A stretch of DNA of 64,000 bases, from contig JAEZUE010000101.1 of the NCBI GenBank assembly GCA_023443455.1, forward strand, positions 1 through 64,000. Direction: 5' to 3'. The notes beneath the pieces are model-generated. The model made no database searches and was not told the origin of the DNA. It saw nothing but the letters and a program-made list of their open reading frames with translations. How positions within the stretch are numbered: position 1 is the stretch's first letter; the number at the start of each line of letters is the position of its first letter. This stretch comes from Verrucomicrobiota bacterium (lineage in GTDB: Bacteria; Verrucomicrobiota; Verrucomicrobiia; Opitutales; Opitutaceae). A program made the position numbers and the translations under genes. Shown piece by piece: positions 61,347 to 64,000 of the stretch.

Positions 61347-61366
61347 GGGCGTCGCTCGCGACGCCC
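61347..61366. repeat. REP-like palindrome between convergent genes
   Basis: GGGCGTCG (61347-61354) and CGACGCCC (61359-61366) form a perfect 8-bp stem with a CTCG loop, flanked by GTAC. It lies between the convergent htrA-like and pyrE genes and lacks a T-run. Confidence 0.6.
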
Positions 61367-61417
61367 GTACCGGTTTGGGGCGTGGGTTGTTTCGCCCCGG
61401 GATTCATGTGGCGACGC

Positions 61418-61993
61418 TCAGCTGCCGGGTTTTTCGGCCGGCAACGCCGCGAGCTCCGGCGGCAACTGGTCGGCCGGGTAGGTCGGGAAACTCAGCTGCA
61501 GCAGCGGGTAGGCGGGCACCGGGAACTTCGTTTTGCCCTCGCTGCGGTCGACCAGCATCGCCACGCCGGCGACGGTGCCGCCGAGCCCGTTGACGATGTC
61601 GAGGCACTCCTGCACGCGGCCGCCCCGCGTCACGACGTCCTCGACCACGAGAATGCGCTCGCCCTTCGCGATCTTGAAGCCGCGGCGGAGCACCAGCCGG
61701 TCGTTTTCCTTTTCGACGAAGATGAAGCGTACCTTGGCGCGGCGCGCGACCTCCTGGCCGATCACCAGTCCGCCCATCGCGGGCGCGAGCACCGTCGTGA
61801 ACTCCACGTTCTCCGCCACGAGCTTCGCGAGCAGCAGTTCGCCGAGGCGCTCGACCTCCGGCATGTACTGGCAGACCTGCGCGCACTGGAAGAAGTGCCC
61901 GCTGTGCAGCCCGGAGCGGAGAACGAAATGCCCGCGCAACAGCGCACGGGTGCGGGTGAAGATGTCGAGAACCTCGGTTTGGGTGTCAGCCAT
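61418..61993 (-). CDS. pyrE: Orotate phosphoribosyltransferase
   Basis: A 191-residue pyrimidine enzyme joining orotate to PRPP. The PRPP-binding motif is ERILVVEDVVTRGGRVQECL. Other family features are GHFVLRSGLHSGHFFQCAQV, VLAPAMGGLVIGQEVAR and FIFVEKENDRLVLRRGFKIA. The start is the ATG at 61993 (MADTQTEVLDIFTRTRALL); the longer open frame upstream overlaps the divergent gene's 5' end and looks like its shadow. The short C-terminal tail is rich in Pro, Ala and Glu. Confidence 0.94.
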   Translation of the reverse strand: MADTQTEVLDIFTRTRALLRGHFVLRSGLHSGHFFQCAQVCQYMPEVERLGELLLAKLVAENVEFTTVLAPAMGGLVIGQEVARRAKVRFIFVEKENDRLVLRRGFKIAKGERILVVEDVVTRGGRVQECLDIVNGLGGTVAGVAMLVDRSEGKTKFPVPAYPLLQLSFPTYPADQLPPELAALPAEKPGS

Positions 61994-62072
61994 GGGACGC
62001 CGACGCTGGAGGCTCCGTCGGCGTTTGAAAATCCCTTTTGCGGGCGGGAACCGCGAAGCTACAGTCCCCACC

Positions 62073-62912
62073 ATGTCGATGGCGCCTCCGTTGGAAGACG
62101 AGCTCGGTGACATCCTCGACAAGGCGATCCGCCACGCGGGCCTGACCGAGGAGCAGCTCGCCATGGCCACCGGCATCGACGCCGAGCGGATCAAGGACGC
62201 CGAGGACTATCGCTACGACTTCACCTGTGCGGAGCTGCAGAAACTCGCCATCGCACTCGGTCTCAACGAGGTCGGCGTGTGCGCGGTGGGCGAGGGCAAG
62301 TACCCGCTGCCGCAGGCGCCGGCGTTGCCGTTCGCGTTGCGCACGATCGCGCTGGGCTACGGGATCGGGAGGGTGAACGCCTACGTGGTCGAGCACCCCG
62401 TCTCCGGACGTACCTTGCTCGTCGATACCGCCGACTGCCCGGAGCGGCTGCTCGCGGCGTGGCCGGCGGGTGTCCATCTGCCGGATGCGGTGCTGCTCAC
62501 GCATTGGGATCGGGAGCATGCGGGCGGCCTGCCGGGGCTGGTGTCCCGCCACCCCCGCCTGCGGATCCTCGCCCCGGCGCCCCGGGCGGGGTTCGCGGTG
62601 GAGACGGTCGGCGAGGGAGCGGTGGTCGAGCTCGACGGCTTTCGTATCCGGGCATTTCGCACACCGGGCCATACCGCGGAGCACAACGCCTACCAGGTGA
62701 CGTTGGCCGGATCGGAGGGGCCCGGGGTATTGTTCTCGGGCGACCTGATTTTCGCGGGGTCGTTGGGCGGCGCCTTCTACTGCTGCCACACCCTTCGGCG
62801 GGAGGCGCGCCGGGTGGTCGCCGCGTTGCCGCCGGAGACGGTGCTCGCCCCCGGCCACGGGCCCCTGTCGGACGTCGCCAACGAGAGGCGTTTCAACCCG
62901 TTTCTGGGTTGA
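62073..62912 (+). CDS. MBL-fold protein with N-terminal HTH-like domain
   Basis: A 279-residue protein. Residues 1-70 look like an XRE-type helix-turn-helix (AGLTEEQLAMATGIDAERIK, then ELQKLAIALGLNEVGV). Residues 80-279 form a metallo-beta-lactamase fold: LLVDTADCPERLL, FRIRAFRTPGHTAEHNAYQV, LFSGDLIFAGSLGGAF and TVLAPGHGPL. The usual HxHxDH metal motif is changed to HWDREH (LLTHWDREHAGG, near 143), so two ligands differ from glyoxalase II. It may hydrolyse a thioester or act as a sensor. It is divergent from pyrE. Function unresolved. Confidence 0.78.
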   Translation: MSMAPPLEDELGDILDKAIRHAGLTEEQLAMATGIDAERIKDAEDYRYDFTCAELQKLAIALGLNEVGVCAVGEGKYPLPQAPALPFALRTIALGYGIGRVNAYVVEHPVSGRTLLVDTADCPERLLAAWPAGVHLPDAVLLTHWDREHAGGLPGLVSRHPRLRILAPAPRAGFAVETVGEGAVVELDGFRIRAFRTPGHTAEHNAYQVTLAGSEGPGVLFSGDLIFAGSLGGAFYCCHTLRREARRVVAALPPETVLAPGHGPLSDVANERRFNPFLG

Positions 62913-62973
62913 ACCGGCGCGCGGTCCGACTTGCGGCTTGTGGCTGGCCGGGGGCCGGGTAGATAGGCCGGTC

Positions 62974-63507
62974 ATGCCGATCTACGAGTACTACTGCCCG
63001 GACAACAACCGGATCTACCAGTTCTATGCGAAGACCCTGGCTCAGGGACAGATCCTCCCGAAGTGTCCCGACAACCCCGCCTATCGCATGGAGCGAATGA
63101 TGTCGGCCTTCGCCATCACCGGCAAAAGTGCCGAGGAGCCGAAGGCCCCGGCGGGCGAACCCGCGGGCGACCTGCCGTCGGAGGGCGGCAGGGGCGAGGG
63201 CGATGACGATCCCCGGATGGAGGCCGCGTTTGCGGAGATGGAACGCGAGATGGACGGCGTCGACGAGAACGACCCCCGTGCCATGGGCCGCATGATGCGG
63301 CGCATGTCCGAACTCACCGGCGAACGACTCGACGAGCAGATGGAGGAGGTCGTGCGCAAGCTCGAGGAGGGCACCGACCCCGACAAGCTCGAGGAGCAGA
63401 TGGGCGACGCGTTTCCCGAGGGCGAGGAGGGCGGCGATCCGATGGGCGGGGGCATGGGCGGTTTTCGCGGTGCCCCGTCGCGCGACCCCAATCTCTACGA
63501 CTACTGA
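62974..63507 (+). CDS. FmdB-like zinc-ribbon family protein, Cys-poor
   Basis: A 177-residue protein starting MPIYEYYCPDNNRIYQFYAK, the typical FmdB/CxxC_CXXC_SSSS opening. FmdB proteins have two CxxC pairs; here each has only one Cys (YYCPDNN and KCPDNPAYRME), so a full zinc ribbon is unlikely. The rest is acidic and Met/Gly-rich (DDPRMEAAFAEMEREMDGVD), ending in PNLYDY. Function unknown; the family is sometimes called a putative regulatory protein. It follows the MBL gene by 61 bp and precedes a weak terminator. Confidence 0.75.
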   Translation: MPIYEYYCPDNNRIYQFYAKTLAQGQILPKCPDNPAYRMERMMSAFAITGKSAEEPKAPAGEPAGDLPSEGGRGEGDDDPRMEAAFAEMEREMDGVDENDPRAMGRMMRRMSELTGERLDEQMEEVVRKLEEGTDPDKLEEQMGDAFPEGEEGGDPMGGGMGGFRGAPSRDPNLYDY

Positions 63508-63621
63508 AGCGCCGACCGCAGTGTGGGGCGTTGTTTGCGACGCCTTCGTGCCGTTTCCAGCACCGGGGTCGACGCCGTCCTTGGAGTCTTGGCCGAGCTG
63601 TAGTGCTCGGGTGAAACAACG

Positions 63622-63644
63622 CGCGGCGGATTTCGCCGCGTTTT
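63622..63644 (+). terminator. Probable terminator after the FmdB-like gene
   Basis: CGCGGCG (63622-63628) pairs with CGCCGCG (63634-63640) around a 5-base loop and is followed by four T (63641-63644). The T-run is short, so the call is moderate. Confidence 0.55.
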
Positions 63645-63671
63645 CATGGACACTTCATCCTGACTTCATGC
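63643..63671 (+). promoter_or_regulatory. Three TTCAT repeats at 11-bp spacing
   Basis: TTCAT occurs at 63643, 63654 and 63665, exactly 11 bp apart, and the last copy lies 28 bp before the next start codon. This layout (direct repeats one helical turn apart) is that of PhoB-type response-regulator sites. The sequence is only partly like the E. coli Pho box (CTGTCAT). The first copy overlaps the probable terminator. Confidence 0.5.
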
Positions 63672-63697
63672 AGCGATGCGAGGGTGGAGCTTGAACC

Positions 63698-64000
63698 ATG
63701 AGCTCACTCCTCCGCCACTCGATCCGTTTTCTCCTTCTCGTGCTCACGGCCTTGATCGCCGTGGGTGATCCCGCCGAAGACCGCTGCCTCTCCCCCTACT
63801 TTGTCGTGCGGTCGGTCGGCGAAAGCGGTGCCGATTTCCCGCTGCAAGCGACTAAGGTTACCGCCGAGATCGCCGGACCGATCGCCGAGGTCCATGTCAC
63901 CCAGACCTATTGCAACCGAGGGAGCGCCGCGATCGAGGCGACCTATGTTTTCCCGGCCTCGACCCGCGCGGCGGTCCACGGCCTCACGATGTCGCTCGAC
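63698..64000 (+). CDS. VIT-domain protein, N-terminal part (3' end outside window)
   Basis: The first 101 residues, open to the right edge. A hydrophobic signal-like N-terminus (LLRHSIRFLLLVLTALIAVG) is followed by the start of a VIT domain (ATKVTAEIAGPIAEVHVTQT, then NRGSAAIEATYVFPASTRAA). VIT domains usually precede a von Willebrand A domain in large exported proteins, sometimes called marine proteobacterial sortase targets. The rest lies beyond the window, so whether a VWA domain is present cannot be seen. Confidence 0.8.
   Translation, partial: MSSLLRHSIRFLLLVLTALIAVGDPAEDRCLSPYFVVRSVGESGADFPLQATKVTAEIAGPIAEVHVTQTYCNRGSAAIEATYVFPASTRAAVHGLTMSLD

Overview
The window is 64 kb of GC-rich, gene-dense bacterial chromosome. 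Gene content and style (LpxD/BamA outer-membrane genes, AraC/XylR-type sugar regulator, menaquinone genes, GlgC, many genes without a clear Shine-Dalgarno sequence) suggest a Gram-negative member of the Verrucomicrobiota, most likely Opitutaceae-like. This is inferred from gene families; no marker rRNA is present. About 47 protein genes and two tRNAs can be supported. Most of the window is housekeeping; one stretch (about 20.6-30.4 kb) is an accessory defence-type island.

Layout. 0-8.6 kb: end of rpsA with a strong terminator, a XylR-like regulator, tRNA-Thr(CGT), a RecB-nuclease/XPD-helicase fusion carrying an embedded REP pair, a DUF502 membrane protein and a possible RecO, then an L,D-transpeptidase head-to-head with asd. 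8.7-10.4 kb: tRNA-Val(TAC), ilvN, ilvC and a terminator. 10.8-18.4 kb: an HDOD response regulator with Glu in place of the phospho-Asp, a phytoene-desaturase-like oxidoreductase, a GspF-like membrane protein, the operon PP2C-aroQ-NusG paralogue, and a GT61 glycosyltransferase. 18.4-30.4 kb (minus strand, read from 30.4 kb down): PLD/SNF2 helicase, NYN nuclease, an Eco57I-type DNA methylase whose C-terminus looks like an AbiEi antitoxin, an AbiEii-like nucleotidyltransferase toxin, a small unknown protein, then dinG. 30.6-42.3 kb: P1B metal ATPase, menC-menE, trpE, glmS divergent from glgC, a tandem Usp protein and UDP-glucuronate decarboxylase. 42.6-53.2 kb (minus): ileS, a histone-tailed DksA-like protein, lspA, hemE, a zinc/manganese ABC transporter split by a small membrane gene and a REP pair, and a DUF1015 protein. 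53.3-64 kb (plus, except pyrE): dnaB, bamA, skp/ompH, lpxD, prs, a DegP-like protease, pyrE (minus), an HTH/metallo-beta-lactamase-fold protein, an FmdB-like protein, and the start of a VIT-domain protein.

The most unusual item is the island. The methylase carries a winged-helix plus AbiEi-like antitoxin segment at its C-terminus, and the matching AbiEii-like toxin is the next gene. Between them sits an inverted repeat that could be the antitoxin's operator. I infer a restriction/methylation module with a built-in abortive-infection or addiction back-up: losing or inactivating the methylase would also remove the antitoxin.

The window also holds two copies of a structured intergenic repeat of about 143-151 bp (10505-10647 and 51834-51984) and a scattered family of REP-like palindromes with GTAGG/CCTAC ends. 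One REP pair is embedded in frame in a helicase gene, and another supplies a stop codon.
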